DNA from: Acinetobacter calcoaceticus
GTDB lineage: Bacteria; Pseudomonadota; Gammaproteobacteria; Pseudomonadales; Moraxellaceae
Length of the DNA: 64,000 nt
Assembly (NCBI RefSeq): GCF_900520355.1
Contig: NZ_LS999521.1
Location: forward strand, 1,116,001 to 1,180,000
Reading direction: 5' to 3'
Below the pieces are notes generated by a model. The model made no database searches. It saw only the letters and a list, made by a program, of their open reading frames with translations, and was not told where the DNA came from. Positions 7,963 through 16,770 of the stretch are shown here, one piece after another. Numbering within the stretch: the stretch's first letter is position 1; each line of letters begins with the position of its first letter. The translations under genes were made by a program, and so were the position numbers.

Positions 7963-8517
7963 ATGCCACATTCAGATCTTCCATTTCGTGCTTTAAGCGT
8001 GCTTCATACCTCTCGATATCTTTTTAATAAATATGGCTTTCATAAAGTCGGGGTGGACCGCATTATCGAATCGTCAAAAACTCCAAAAGCAACTTTTTAT
8101 AATTACTTCCACTCAAAAGAACGTCTTATTGAAATGAGCTTAACCTTTCAAAAAGATGGGCTGAAACAAGAGGTGATTTCAATTATTTATGTTCAAAAAG
8201 ACTTAACTCTGCTTGAAAAGCTTCGCAAAATTTACTTTTTACATGCAGATTTAGACGGACTCTATCATTTGCCTTTCAAAGCCATTTTTGAAATTGCGAA
8301 AACACATCCAAAGGCGTATCAGGTGGTGATTGACTATCGAAACTGGCTTATTAATGAAATTTATAATTTGCTCTTAACAACCAATGCAAATGCTTCAAAG
8401 CAAGATGCACACATGTTCTTGTTTGTAATTGATGGGGCAATGGTTCAGCTTTTAGACCCCAATAAGGCAGGGGAAAGGGAACGGTTGTTGGATTATTTTT
8501 TAATGCAATATATTTAA
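7963..8517 (+). CDS. TetR/AcrR family transcriptional regulator
   Basis: A 184-residue one-component repressor. The N-terminal helix-turn-helix (about residues 10-55) has the family pattern ending F-YNYFHSKERLIE, and the remainder forms the all-helical ligand-binding domain. The ATG at 7963 is preferred over an in-frame ATG at 7849, because the extra 38 residues (rich in Cys, Trp and aromatic residues) do not resemble any TetR N-terminus. No partner gene is adjacent on the same strand: the next genes are convergent. Its target is unknown. A 13-bp perfect inverted repeat follows the stop. Confidence 0.88.
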   Translation: MPHSDLPFRALSVLHTSRYLFNKYGFHKVGVDRIIESSKTPKATFYNYFHSKERLIEMSLTFQKDGLKQEVISIIYVQKDLTLLEKLRKIYFLHADLDGLYHLPFKAIFEIAKTHPKAYQVVIDYRNWLINEIYNLLLTTNANASKQDAHMFLFVIDGAMVQLLDPNKAGERERLLDYFLMQYI

Positions 8518-8542
8518 TGCAGATGAAAAGAAATATCTTTTA

Positions 8543-8577
8543 ATTTAACTGCATCCGCCTGAGTGATGCAGTTAAAT
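8543..8577. terminator. Inverted repeat between convergent genes, probable bidirectional terminator
   Basis: ATTTAACTGCATC (8543-8555) and GATGCAGTTAAAT (8565-8577) are perfect complements around a nine-base loop. T tracts are poor on both sides. Confidence 0.6.
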
Positions 8578-8585
8578 GATAAATA

Positions 8586-9497
8586 TTAAGAAATTTCTAA
8601 AATTTTTTGGGCGATATATAAATCTTGTATAGATAACCCTGAACTGTCATAAATTGTGATTTGTTCCTGAGATTGCCTTCCTTGAGTGTTTGCTAAAAGC
8701 ACATCACCTATATTCATTAAAATTGCAGATTCAGGGGCATGTTGGAATTCACCGATGGTTTTAGACTGGGTATTAAGGTCGCAAAATAAACGACTATGTA
8801 GAAATAACTCTGGTGGAAGTTCTTGTTTGCCTTGCTTATCAGACCCCATAGATGAAATATGAGTACCAGCTTTTACCCATTCTGCTTTAAAAAGAGGAGT
8901 TTGAGACGAAGTTGCTGTCACAATAATATCTGCTTGTTCACAGGCTTCTTTTGCACCAGCAATTTTAAGCTTAATCCCTAATGGTTTTAGGTCTTCTACC
9001 ATTGTTTCGGCTTTATTTTGGTCGCGTCCTACAACCAAAACCTGATCGAAGTTTCTAATTCTCGCTAATGCCTCACATTCATATTTGGCCTGATTTCCCG
9101 TACCAAATATGGCTAATACTTTTGAATCTTTTCTTGCTAGTAGATTGGTTGCAACAGCATTAGATGCTGCTGTACGGAATGCATTCACTTTGCCAGCTTC
9201 GATGGCTGCTGCCATTTTTCCATTGGCTTGATTAAATAATAAAATGAGCGCGTTATGGCGTGGTAAACCATTTTTAGGGTTATCTTCCCAAAAAGAACCA
9301 ACTTTAAGACCAGCTAATTGCTGGGTAGCAGATGATTTAATACTAAACGTATTTTTTGTATCAGATGCTTGACCATGAACCACAGGAAAACTTTGAGTGT
9401 CCAATTGAGTTGCAGCAATTAAAGCTTGATAAATCGCATCATAAGCGAGTTCATGATTGATGAGAGCGGAAGATTCGGACTCGGAAATAAATCTCAT
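8586..9497 (-). CDS. Ornithine cyclodeaminase/mu-crystallin family oxidoreductase, iminosuccinate-reductase-like
   Basis: NAD(P)-dependent imine reductase or cyclodeaminase family, 303 residues. The ATG at 9497 is chosen because a GGAG site at 9507-9504 lies six bases upstream; an ATG at 9503 abuts that site too closely. A Rossmann GxGxxA motif (GTGNQA) is at about residues 132-137, and the substrate Arg context FRTAASNAVA at about 107-116. Its neighbour 116 bases upstream on the same strand is a hydroxyaspartate dehydratase-like enzyme. In the beta-hydroxyaspartate cycle these two families act in sequence (BhcB then BhcD, iminosuccinate to L-aspartate), so an iminosuccinate reductase role is inferred. 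Ornithine, alanine or lysine-derived imine substrates remain possible. Confidence 0.82.
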   Translation of the reverse strand: MRFISESESSALINHELAYDAIYQALIAATQLDTQSFPVVHGQASDTKNTFSIKSSATQQLAGLKVGSFWEDNPKNGLPRHNALILLFNQANGKMAAAIEAGKVNAFRTAASNAVATNLLARKDSKVLAIFGTGNQAKYECEALARIRNFDQVLVVGRDQNKAETMVEDLKPLGIKLKIAGAKEACEQADIIVTATSSQTPLFKAEWVKAGTHISSMGSDKQGKQELPPELFLHSRLFCDLNTQSKTIGEFQHAPESAILMNIGDVLLANTQGRQSQEQITIYDSSGLSIQDLYIAQKILEIS

Positions 9498-9613
9498 AAC
9501 CATCTCCAAAAGTTGATGTTTAAATTAAGACGTGAACAGTTCGAGAGGTCAGTGCACATTCATGCCTATCCATGACGCTTTAAAAGAAATCATAGATAGA
9601 CTTAAGACTTTTA

Positions 9614-10582
9614 TTAAGCTGATAAAAATTCTACATATTTAGAAATATCGACGTTCCCACCACTAATAATGATGCCTATACGTTTGCCTTTTAATTCATG
9701 TTTCAAATTGCGTGCAGCCGCAAATCCAAGGCATCCTGTCGGTTCAACCACCATCTTCATTCTTTCAGCAAAAAACTTCATAGAAGTCACGAGTTCTTCG
9801 TCTGTTACAGTCAAAATGTCATCTACATTCTTTTGAATAATAGGGAAAGTGAGTTTGCCTAAGTATTGAGTTTGAGCACCGTCGGCAATCGTTTGGGGCG
9901 TATCAATATGAACAATTTCTCCTTTTCTAAAGGACATTTGCCCATCATTTCCTAGGGCAGGTTCAACACCATATATTTTACAATTAGGAGAGAGTTGACG
10001 GGCAGATAAGGAAGACCCAGCTAATAAGCCTCCACCACCTAAACATACAAAGAGGTAATCCAACTCACCAACCTCTTCAAATAGCTCTTTTGCAGCCGTT
10101 CCTTGACCTGCAATTACATGCGGATGATCATAAGATGGAATTAATGTCAGACCATTTTTTTCGGCAATCTCTTTTCCAATTTGTTCCCGATCTTCCGTAT
10201 ACCGGTCAAATTCAACAATAGTGCCGCCGTATTCTCGCGTCGCTGCCATTTTTGCAGCAGGAGCATCTTTGGGCATGATGATTGTTGCAGGAATACCAAG
10301 AATTTTCGCTGACAGTGCAATCGCTTGTGCATGATTTCCCGAAGAAAAAGCAACAACACCAGCTTTTTTTTGAACTTCATCGAACTGTGCAAGCGCATTC
10401 ATTGCACCACGAAATTTGAAAGCGCCAACACGCTGAAAATTCTCACATTTAAAGAATACTTCTGCTTCAAATTCATTGTTAACAGTACGTGAAGTTAAAA
10501 CAGGGGTGTTATTTGCAAAACCTTTTATACGTTCAGCAGCGGCTGCGACATCTTCATAAGTTGGAAGGGTTAAATTTTTCAT
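9614..10582 (-). CDS. Threo-3-hydroxyaspartate ammonia-lyase / serine-threonine dehydratase-like, PLP-dependent
   Basis: Fold-type II PLP enzyme of 322 residues that eliminates water and then ammonia from a beta-hydroxy amino acid. The Schiff-base lysine is Lys56 in the context GAFKFRGA, the phosphate/substrate loop SSGNHAQ lies at about 80-86, and the glycine-rich GGGGLLAG cofactor loop at about 178-185. There is no C-terminal ACT domain, so it is not biosynthetic IlvA; length and motifs fit the SRY1/BhcB-type hydroxyaspartate dehydratases and serine racemases. It is upstream of the OCD-family gene and divergent from a YheO-type regulator. Assignment to hydroxyaspartate rests on this pairing. 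Confidence 0.83.
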   Translation of the reverse strand: MKNLTLPTYEDVAAAAERIKGFANNTPVLTSRTVNNEFEAEVFFKCENFQRVGAFKFRGAMNALAQFDEVQKKAGVVAFSSGNHAQAIALSAKILGIPATIIMPKDAPAAKMAATREYGGTIVEFDRYTEDREQIGKEIAEKNGLTLIPSYDHPHVIAGQGTAAKELFEEVGELDYLFVCLGGGGLLAGSSLSARQLSPNCKIYGVEPALGNDGQMSFRKGEIVHIDTPQTIADGAQTQYLGKLTFPIIQKNVDDILTVTDEELVTSMKFFAERMKMVVEPTGCLGFAAARNLKHELKGKRIGIIISGGNVDISKYVEFLSA

Positions 10583-10680
10583 AATTAAACCTAATTCTAT
10601 TCAATGTTTTCGGATGCAAGATTTCGTATTGCTCAAACAACGCACAATATATTGACCTTGTTTAGATAAAATATATATTT

Positions 10681-10697
10681 TTAGATAAAATGTCTAA
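10681..10697. promoter_or_regulatory. Operator-like inverted repeat 1 (TTAGA-N7-TCTAA)
   Basis: TTAGATAAAATGTCTAA, a near-perfect copy of the element at 10758-10774, located between the divergent dehydratase gene and regulator gene. A further half site TTAGATAAAATA starts at 10662. The likely ligand is the YheO-type regulator encoded at 10838. Confidence 0.6.
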
Positions 10698-10757
10698 TAT
10701 TATTTTCTGATGTGATAACAATGAGATATAAGATTTTGATTTACATTAAGTTTAAAA

Positions 10758-10774
10758 TTAGATAAAAAGTCTAA
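10758..10774. promoter_or_regulatory. Operator-like inverted repeat 2 (TTAGA-N7-TCTAA)
   Basis: TTAGATAAAAAGTCTAA differs from operator 1 by one base and starts exactly 77 bases after it, close to seven helical turns, so one protein could occupy both or loop between them. Confidence 0.6.
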
Positions 10775-10837
10775 ATTACTATTGCATACTTCACGCTAGG
10801 GTTTGAAATAGTAAGCAAGTCATTTGGAGGAAATACA

Positions 10838-11461
10838 TTGGGAAATCGTGATAAACATTTACTCACTCAACTAGATACGATCGCGAAAGGGTTAAGTGAA
10901 ACTCTATTTCCATTTTGCGAAGTTGTTGTCCATGACTTAACAAATCCTGAACATGCCATACTCTCAATACACAACAATTTATCTGGTCGAAAGATAGGAG
11001 ATCCAGCAACAGAGTTAGGGCTGGCAAGAATTATGTCTCCAGAATTTCCAAATCTTATTTCAAACTATGCAAACCAGTTTGCAGATGGCCGCCCCGCAAA
11101 AAGTACTTCTATTGGTATTAAAGATGAAGAGGGCGAATATGTGGCCGCTTTATGTATGAATATTGATTTAACCCTATTTAGGGGCATGCAAAGCGCTTTA
11201 GACCAGTTTACTAAAATTGAAACTGACAACATTATTGAAAATTTGGAACCGAATGGGACTGAAGCAATTCGAAGATATATCGATCAATTTGCCTCAAAAC
11301 ATGCCACTACGCCGCGTATGTTAAAACTTAATGAGAGAAAACAATTAATACACGAGTTAAAGAATAATGGTTTATTAGATATTAAAAAGGCTGTGGAGAC
11401 GGTTGCACAACATTTAGGTATATCAAGAGCGAGTGCTTATTTGTATGTGAAGGAAACTTAA
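10838..11461 (+). CDS. YheO/DauR-type transcriptional regulator (PAS_6 plus HTH)
   Basis: A 207-residue regulator. The N-terminal half (about 10-120) is a YheO-like PAS domain with the LNP-like pattern VVVHDLTNPEHAILSI, and the C-terminal 60 residues form a helix-turn-helix domain (VAQHLGISRASAYLYV). The start is TTG at 10838, supported by TGGAGG seven bases upstream and by the absence of a nearby ATG. It is divergent from the dehydratase/OCD pair, with two matching operators in the shared intergenic region, so it is very probably their local regulator. DauR, a relative, controls D-arginine catabolism genes that also include an OCD-family member. Confidence 0.87.
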   Translation: MGNRDKHLLTQLDTIAKGLSETLFPFCEVVVHDLTNPEHAILSIHNNLSGRKIGDPATELGLARIMSPEFPNLISNYANQFADGRPAKSTSIGIKDEEGEYVAALCMNIDLTLFRGMQSALDQFTKIETDNIIENLEPNGTEAIRRYIDQFASKHATTPRMLKLNERKQLIHELKNNGLLDIKKAVETVAQHLGISRASAYLYVKET

Positions 11462-11536
11462 AACGATTTTTTATAATTTATAAGATTCGAATAGTTTATT
11501 TTAATGTGTGTTTAGCTTGATCTAGGGGGTCGTTAT

Positions 11537-11762
11537 TTGAAGTTATTTATTATTGTATTTATTGCAATTTTTTTCCAGTATTGGTCTGATTTGTTTAATT
11601 GCACTGCTTAGAAATTTAAAAAATTCTTCGTCATCTGGAGAGCATGATTACTCATCTTCTTCAACACATCATAATAGTTATCATCATAGCTCTAGCCATT
11701 CAAATGATTGTTCATCATCTTCAGATTCGGGAGGATGTGATGGGGGCGGTGGAGGAGATTAA
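11537..11762 (+). pseudogene. Small His/Ser/Gly-rich membrane-anchored protein, broken or slipped at a T7 run
   Basis: AGGGGG at 11524-11529 lies seven bases before TTG at 11537, an excellent start, but that frame stops at about 11608 after a hydrophobic segment. The next frame, open from 11553 to 11762, continues the same hydrophobic helix and then a tail rich in Ser, His and a terminal C-D-GGGGG-D. The frames meet at a run of seven T (11568-11574): with six T the two join into one protein of about 74 residues with an N-terminal membrane helix and a low-complexity tail. It is therefore either a frameshift mutation, a sequencing error, a phase-variable gene or a slippage site. A TTG at 11553 could also start the second frame, without a ribosome-binding site. 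Confidence 0.6.
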
Positions 11763-11789
11763 AAAAGCCCTTTTGTTCAAAGGGCTTTT
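11763..11789. terminator. Bidirectional intrinsic terminator
   Basis: AAAAGCCCTTT pairs with AAAGGGCTTTT; T or A runs on both sides serve the small gene on the left and the pirin gene on the right. Confidence 0.85.
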
Positions 11790-11796
11790 GATTAAT

Positions 11797-12483
11797 TTAA
11801 GGTAAGTCGAACCAAATAAATTGACTCTCTTCAGTTGCTTGGATCGTCGCTTTATCTTCAAATACAAAGGCATCACCCGCTTTGACTTCTTGATCACCGA
11901 TATGAATTACACCTGAAATAACATGAACATAATTCACTTTTTTAACGGTATCTACACTTAACTCGTGTCCTTTTTCCAATACAGCCGACTTTATCTCTGC
12001 ATTTTGACGAATATGCATTGGTGCATTTGCGTCGGGACCTGCAATTAAGTGCCATTTGTTCGGGGCTTTACGTGGGTCGAGACTAATTTGCTGGTAATTG
12101 GGCTCTGCATCTCTTACATCTGGATGAATCCAGATTTGTAATAAATGTACAGGTGTATCAGTGTTATTAATTTCACTGTGGGCAACCCCTGTGCCAGCAC
12201 TCATGAGTTGCCATTCACCTGCTTTAATCTGGCCTTCATTTCCCATGGTGTCACGGTGTGAAATTGCACCATCTAACACACAGGTTAAGATTTCCATATT
12301 GTCATGTGAATGCGTACCGAAACCATTATGGGCATCAATCTTATCGTCATTAATAACTCGTAAAGTACTCACACCCATATATTTAGGGTTGTACCAGCTA
12401 CCAAATGAAAAGCTATGATAAGACTCTAACCATCCCGCTTTAACGTGTCCACGATCTTCACTACGATGTACGTAAGCATTCAT
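11797..12483 (-). CDS. Pirin family protein (YhhW-like, bicupin)
   Basis: A 228-residue bicupin close in length and layout to E. coli YhhW, whose recorded activity is quercetin 2,3-dioxygenase. The N-terminal cupin has the metal-binding pattern GFGTHSHDNMEIL, supplying two His, then GTGVAHSE supplying the third His and Glu. The C-terminal cupin is degenerate as in other pirins. It is a single gene flanked by terminators on both sides. The physiological substrate of bacterial pirins is usually unknown, and no neighbour suggests one here. Confidence 0.9.
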   Translation of the reverse strand: MNAYVHRSEDRGHVKAGWLESYHSFSFGSWYNPKYMGVSTLRVINDDKIDAHNGFGTHSHDNMEILTCVLDGAISHRDTMGNEGQIKAGEWQLMSAGTGVAHSEINNTDTPVHLLQIWIHPDVRDAEPNYQQISLDPRKAPNKWHLIAGPDANAPMHIRQNAEIKSAVLEKGHELSVDTVKKVNYVHVISGVIHIGDQEVKAGDAFVFEDKATIQATEESQFIWFDLP

Positions 12484-12631
12484 GATCTAATCTCCCAAAT
12501 TTTTTATTTATCTCTTGAGAAATATCTTAACGTTCTATAAAGGTCAGAAAAATAGGCTACCTGCAACATGTCGTTGCATAATTGATATGATTGTAGTGTT
12601 TTTTATTTATCTATGCATTTTTGATGATTAA

Positions 12632-12660
12632 AAAAAACCTGCCGTGAAGGCAGGTTTTTT
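12632..12660. terminator. Intrinsic terminator after the L,D-transpeptidase gene (usable both ways)
   Basis: AAAAAACCTGCC and GGCAGGTTTTTT pair around a five-base loop. Confidence 0.9.
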
Positions 12661-12674
12661 AAAGAATATTTTGA

Positions 12675-13922
12675 TTACTCAAGGAACTTAACAGTTACGC
12701 CAGAGCGTACTTTACTTCCTAAATCATTTGCATCCCAGTTAGTCAAACGGATACAACCGTGTGATGCTGTTTTAGAAATTAAAGATGGATTTGGTGTTCC
12801 GTGAATACCAAAAGATTTTTTACTTAAACCAATCCAGATATTACCAACAGGGGCATTTGGGCCAGGTGGTAAAGAAAGAGGTTTTAAGTTTTTACCTTGT
12901 ACAAAGTTTGAAGGTGAATAGCTATACCATGGGTTACGAGCCACACCAACTACCTTGTAAGTACCGGCCGGAGAAGGCGTATCAGTACTGCCAATTGTTG
13001 CAGGAAATGAGGCAATCATTTGGTTCCGGCTATTAAAGAGATACAATTGTTTTGCGCCTTTATGGGCAATAATCAAATGAATATCTTCTGGTAAATCATT
13101 GCGCACGTTTGGAACAATGATTTTTTCACCCGCTTTTTTGAATGTCGCAGTTGGGTTTAATTTCTTTAAGAAACCTTCATCAATATGAAACTTTTCACCC
13201 AACATTTCGCTAACACGGGTGTAGTACAAACCTTTCATTTTTGCTTGTAAAGCATAATCAGAAGGGATTGATTGGGCATAAGGACCTTTTAAGTCAGCAT
13301 CAGAGATCGTGTATTCAATAAATGCTGGCTTAGTTTGTTTAGCAACTAACGTATCCCAAGTTTCTTTAGTCAGTTCACCAGTAGCTGATAAACCATTCAT
13401 TTGCTGGAATGAAGAAATTGCTTTTAATGTGTTTTTACCACTCATGCCATCAATAGCGCCTGGCGATGCATGCGCATTATTTAGCATTACGTGTGCACGT
13501 GCATAGACTGGAAGTTGGCCTTTGCCAATATTCTCAGACCATTCTGCCGAGTTTAAGCTATCTAAAGTCCATGATGCAGCGGTAGTCGCTGGAGTCGTAG
13601 ACGCAGCAGCACTTTTAGCAACAGCTGGTGTAGACGCAGCAATGCCTGACTCTGCATTTGGGTCTTCAGTTTTCTGTAAGTTTTGTAATGTTGTTGACGC
13701 TCGATTTAGGTCATTTTGTTCTTGAGCAGTAATTTGTGTTGGAGCTTGAGCTTGTACAGTTGAAGCTGCATCTACCGCAAGAGGATCAATCGGATCTTCT
13801 ACAGGAGCTGATACCTTTTTAGGGGCCATTGGTTGCTCAGTTGTTGAAGCGGCAAAAGCAACATTAGCAATAATACAACTTAAACTCATAGCGAGTAATG
13901 AGCGAACAAACATGTAATTCAA
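12675..13922 (-). CDS. Periplasmic L,D-transpeptidase (YkuD domain) with peptidoglycan-binding domain
   Basis: Forms 3-3 cross-links in peptidoglycan or exchanges the terminal D-amino acid. Of 415 residues, the first 24 form a signal peptide ending AFA, residues 25-115 are a low-complexity Ala/Thr/Pro linker, 125-190 a PG_binding_1-like domain, 200-270 a LysM-like segment and 275-415 the YkuD catalytic domain. The catalytic motif is intact: His374 in FGIHG and Cys390 in SHGCIRL. A. baumannii encodes the L,D-transpeptidases LdtJ and LdtK; this architecture is compatible with LdtJ, but I cannot verify identity. Monocistronic, divergent from hemE by about 290 bases. Confidence 0.92.
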   Translation of the reverse strand: MNYMFVRSLLAMSLSCIIANVAFAASTTEQPMAPKKVSAPVEDPIDPLAVDAASTVQAQAPTQITAQEQNDLNRASTTLQNLQKTEDPNAESGIAASTPAVAKSAAASTTPATTAASWTLDSLNSAEWSENIGKGQLPVYARAHVMLNNAHASPGAIDGMSGKNTLKAISSFQQMNGLSATGELTKETWDTLVAKQTKPAFIEYTISDADLKGPYAQSIPSDYALQAKMKGLYYTRVSEMLGEKFHIDEGFLKKLNPTATFKKAGEKIIVPNVRNDLPEDIHLIIAHKGAKQLYLFNSRNQMIASFPATIGSTDTPSPAGTYKVVGVARNPWYSYSPSNFVQGKNLKPLSLPPGPNAPVGNIWIGLSKKSFGIHGTPNPSLISKTASHGCIRLTNWDANDLGSKVRSGVTVKFLE

Positions 13923-14214
13923 CCTTAAGAATTTTCATATAAGCAATAGGGGATTGATCTAATCTTAAAGTGCATAAAATTACCAATAACTCATCTCTAT
14001 GAGTCCAAGATTAGTAATTTAATGATTAAAAGAATAGTAATAAACCCCATGTAACATGTTGCAAGTATTGCAGAAAACCTCGCAGCTTGCAGTAGACTTT
14101 TGTGTAAATATGCATTTTTTAGTAGATTGACAAGTTTTTTGTGTGAAATTGAAATTATAAAAATACCTTTGTTTTTGATATGATGCTGCCACATAAAGAA
14201 GATAGAGATTGGTA

Positions 14215-15288
14215 ATGACGACTTTGAAAAATGATCGTTTCCTCCGTGCTTTGTTACGCGAACCTGTAGATACCACGCCGGTATGGATGATGCGTCAAGC
14301 AGGGCGTTATTTGCCTGAATATCGTGAAACACGTTCAAAAGCAGGTGACTTTCTATCCTTATGTAAAAATACAGAGTTTGCCTGTGAAGTCACTTTACAA
14401 CCTTTGCGTCGCTATGATTTAGATGCAGCAATTTTATTTTCAGATATTTTAACAATTCCAGATGCATTAGGCTTAGGGCTTTACTTTGAAACAGGTGAAG
14501 GACCAAAGTTCCATAAAACAGTGCGTACCGAACAAGATGTGGCGAATTTACCAAAGCTAAATGCAAAATCAGACCTTGATTATGTCATGAACGCAGTGAG
14601 CACCATTCGCTCTGCATTAGGCGGTCAAGTTCCACTGATTGGTTTCTCTGGTAGCCCTTGGACTTTAGCAACTTATATGGTTGAGGGTGGTTCAAGTAAA
14701 GATTTCCGTTTTACCAAGCAAATGATGTATGCACAACCCGAAGTTTTGCATGCTTTGCTTGATCATTTAGCAGACTCAGTTATTGATTATTTAAATGCTC
14801 AGATTGATGCAGGCGCTCAGGCGATCCAAATCTTTGATAGCTGGGGCGGGGCATTGGCACATCGTGAATATGTCGAATTCTCTTTAAACTACATGAATAA
14901 AATCATTGCAGGTTTACAACGTGAGAAAGACGGTCGACGTATTCCGATCATTGTGTTCACTAAAGGCGGTGGGCAATGGTTAGAGCCAATGATTAGCACA
15001 GGCGCAGATGCATTAGGTTTAGATTGGACTACGCGGTTAGATACAGCCCGAACTACGGTGGCTGGACGCCTAGCTCTACAAGGAAATCTTGATCCGGCTG
15101 TTTTATATGGTTCGGCAGCTTCAATTGAAAAAGCAGTGAAAGCTATGTTGGATGATGCATACGCAAATGGTGAAAAGACGGGTTACATTGCTAACTTAGG
15201 TCATGGGATTACTCAGTGGGTAGACCCTGCACAACCAAAAATCTTTGTAGATACAGTGCATGAGTATAGCGCTAAATATCTAGGATAG
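14215..15288 (+). CDS. hemE: Uroporphyrinogen decarboxylase
   Basis: Decarboxylates the four acetate side chains of uroporphyrinogen III to give coproporphyrinogen III in haem biosynthesis; cytoplasmic. The ATG at 14215 gives 357 residues, near the family's 354; an upstream in-frame TTG at 14209 is not needed. The signature [11 protein letters not shown] is at residues 27-37, the FSDIL segment carrying the catalytic Asp follows near residue 80, and the GFSGSPWTL and GNLDP motifs are present. A DUF817 membrane protein follows after five bases and is probably co-transcribed. Confidence 0.97.
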   Translation: MTTLKNDRFLRALLREPVDTTPVWMMRQAGRYLPEYRETRSKAGDFLSLCKNTEFACEVTLQPLRRYDLDAAILFSDILTIPDALGLGLYFETGEGPKFHKTVRTEQDVANLPKLNAKSDLDYVMNAVSTIRSALGGQVPLIGFSGSPWTLATYMVEGGSSKDFRFTKQMMYAQPEVLHALLDHLADSVIDYLNAQIDAGAQAIQIFDSWGGALAHREYVEFSLNYMNKIIAGLQREKDGRRIPIIVFTKGGGQWLEPMISTGADALGLDWTTRLDTARTTVAGRLALQGNLDPAVLYGSAASIEKAVKAMLDDAYANGEKTGYIANLGHGITQWVDPAQPKIFVDTVHEYSAKYLG

Positions 15289-15293
15289 TTTTT

Positions 15294-16088
15294 GTGCAAT
15301 ATCTAACTTTACCGTTTCAATTTATCGGCAAGGCTGTTTCGGCAGCCTTGTTTGGTATTTTGCTATTAATTGCTTTTGCTTTAACAGCACCGATGGGAAG
15401 CCATGAATATATGGGTTTTTATCGTTATGATTATTTACTCATATATGCAGTGTTAATCCAGATCTGCTTACTCTATTTAAAACTGGAGTCATGGGCCGAA
15501 GCTAAAGTCATTGCTTTATTTCACGTCATGGCGATGGTCATGGAAATATTTTTGACTCATCCTGCAATTGCTTCATGGCAATATCCGCAGCCCGCCGTAT
15601 TTAAAATTTTAACTGTGCCTCTATTTGCAGGCTTCATGTATTCGGCCGTAGGTAGTTTCTTCGCCCGTTCAATACGACTGTTTCAAGTTTCTTTTGAAAA
15701 GCTTCCAAGTTTTGGAACTATGCTATTACTGGCATTTTTCTCATATATAAATTTTATGAGTAAGTTTTTTGTTCCCGATATTCGCTATATTTTATTTGCG
15801 ATTAGTATTTTTATTTTCTGGAAAACAAAACTTTATTTTCAAATAAATAAACATAAATTTAAAATCCCGATGCTACCGATATTATTAACGCTCGCATTTA
15901 TCATCTGGATTGCTGAAAATATAAGTACATTTTATAAAATTTGGCTTTATCCAAGTCAGGTTGATGCTTGGCATATGGTGGGGTGGGGCAAGCTAGGATC
16001 ATGGTATTTATTATTACTTTTAAGCTTGGTATTGGTTCTTAAAATATTAGGTAATCGAGATAATCAAGGTAATTGGAATTTAAGGTAA
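15294..16088 (+). CDS. DUF817 family integral membrane protein
   Basis: Polytopic membrane protein of 264 residues with about eight hydrophobic segments. The family is recognised by the MGFYRYDYLLIYA segment and the conserved motif GSFFARSIRLFQVSFEKLP in the centre. The start is GTG at 15294, five bases after the hemE stop, so it probably depends on hemE transcription. No biochemical function is known to me for DUF817. C-terminal charged residues follow the last helix. Confidence 0.8.
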   Translation: MQYLTLPFQFIGKAVSAALFGILLLIAFALTAPMGSHEYMGFYRYDYLLIYAVLIQICLLYLKLESWAEAKVIALFHVMAMVMEIFLTHPAIASWQYPQPAVFKILTVPLFAGFMYSAVGSFFARSIRLFQVSFEKLPSFGTMLLLAFFSYINFMSKFFVPDIRYILFAISIFIFWKTKLYFQINKHKFKIPMLPILLTLAFIIWIAENISTFYKIWLYPSQVDAWHMVGWGKLGSWYLLLLLSLVLVLKILGNRDNQGNWNLR

Positions 16089-16238
16089 TTTTTTCTTTAG
16101 TACTTTTCATCATATTGTTTATTTTTTAATTGCTAAATCGTAGCCTTCTCGCTATCTTTAATATTGTGTAATAAAAATTACACATAACAATACAAGACAT
16201 AAGAAACAATCAATAATGATTTTTGGAGATATACATCT

Positions 16239-16709
16239 ATGTTAAAAAAAATAGCTTTAGCTGCATTGTTAGCAGCTGGTTCAAGTGTTGCAATGGCTGA
16301 CAACGATGTGGGTTGTGGTGTGGGTACACAAGTATGGGCCGGCAAAAAAGGAGTAGCGCCTAAAATTCTTGCTGCAACAACAAACGGTATTTTTACTAAC
16401 CAATTATTAGGGATCACTTTCGGTACTTTAGGCTGCCGTCAAGGCGGAACAGTAACAGCGCAAGTTGTAACATTTACAAATGAAAATGCAGAAGCTTTAG
16501 CACGTGATATGGCTGTAGGCCAAGGTGAAAGCCTGAACGTACTTGCTGAGTTAATGCAAATTAAACCTCAAGATAAAGACCGCTTCTTTAAAATCTCAAA
16601 AGCAAACTTTGGTGAAATCTATTCAGCAAATAATCAAAATACCCTTCAAGTATTAGCATCATTACAAACTGTAATGGCTAAAGACGACGTTTTAAAAGCT
16701 TACGTATAA
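16239..16709 (+). CDS. DUF3015 family periplasmic protein
   Basis: A 156-residue exported protein. The signal peptide (about residues 1-20, ending AMA) is followed by the Cys-containing DUF3015 pattern: DVGCGVGTQVWAGKKG, then a GITFGTLGCRQGG segment. Two Cys residues could form a disulfide. A terminator follows at 16721. The gene is directly upstream of the DUF4105 gene, and both products are exported, so a shared envelope role is possible. Function unknown. Confidence 0.85.
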   Translation: MLKKIALAALLAAGSSVAMADNDVGCGVGTQVWAGKKGVAPKILAATTNGIFTNQLLGITFGTLGCRQGGTVTAQVVTFTNENAEALARDMAVGQGESLNVLAELMQIKPQDKDRFFKISKANFGEIYSANNQNTLQVLASLQTVMAKDDVLKAYV

Positions 16710-16720
16710 GTTTGAAATTG

Positions 16721-16747
16721 AAAACCCTGTCGTATGGCAGGGTTTTT
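16721..16747 (+). terminator. Intrinsic terminator after the DUF3015 gene
   Basis: AAAACCCTG pairs with CAGGGTTTT followed by T; the next gene starts 23 bases later, so partial read-through is possible. Confidence 0.85.
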
Positions 16748-16770
16748 CTTATATTTAATGATAAAAATTG

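Noticed and set aside
13309..13725. Plus-strand frames opposite the L,D-transpeptidase gene
   Set aside because: Short shadows of the Ala/Thr-rich linker, without start signals.
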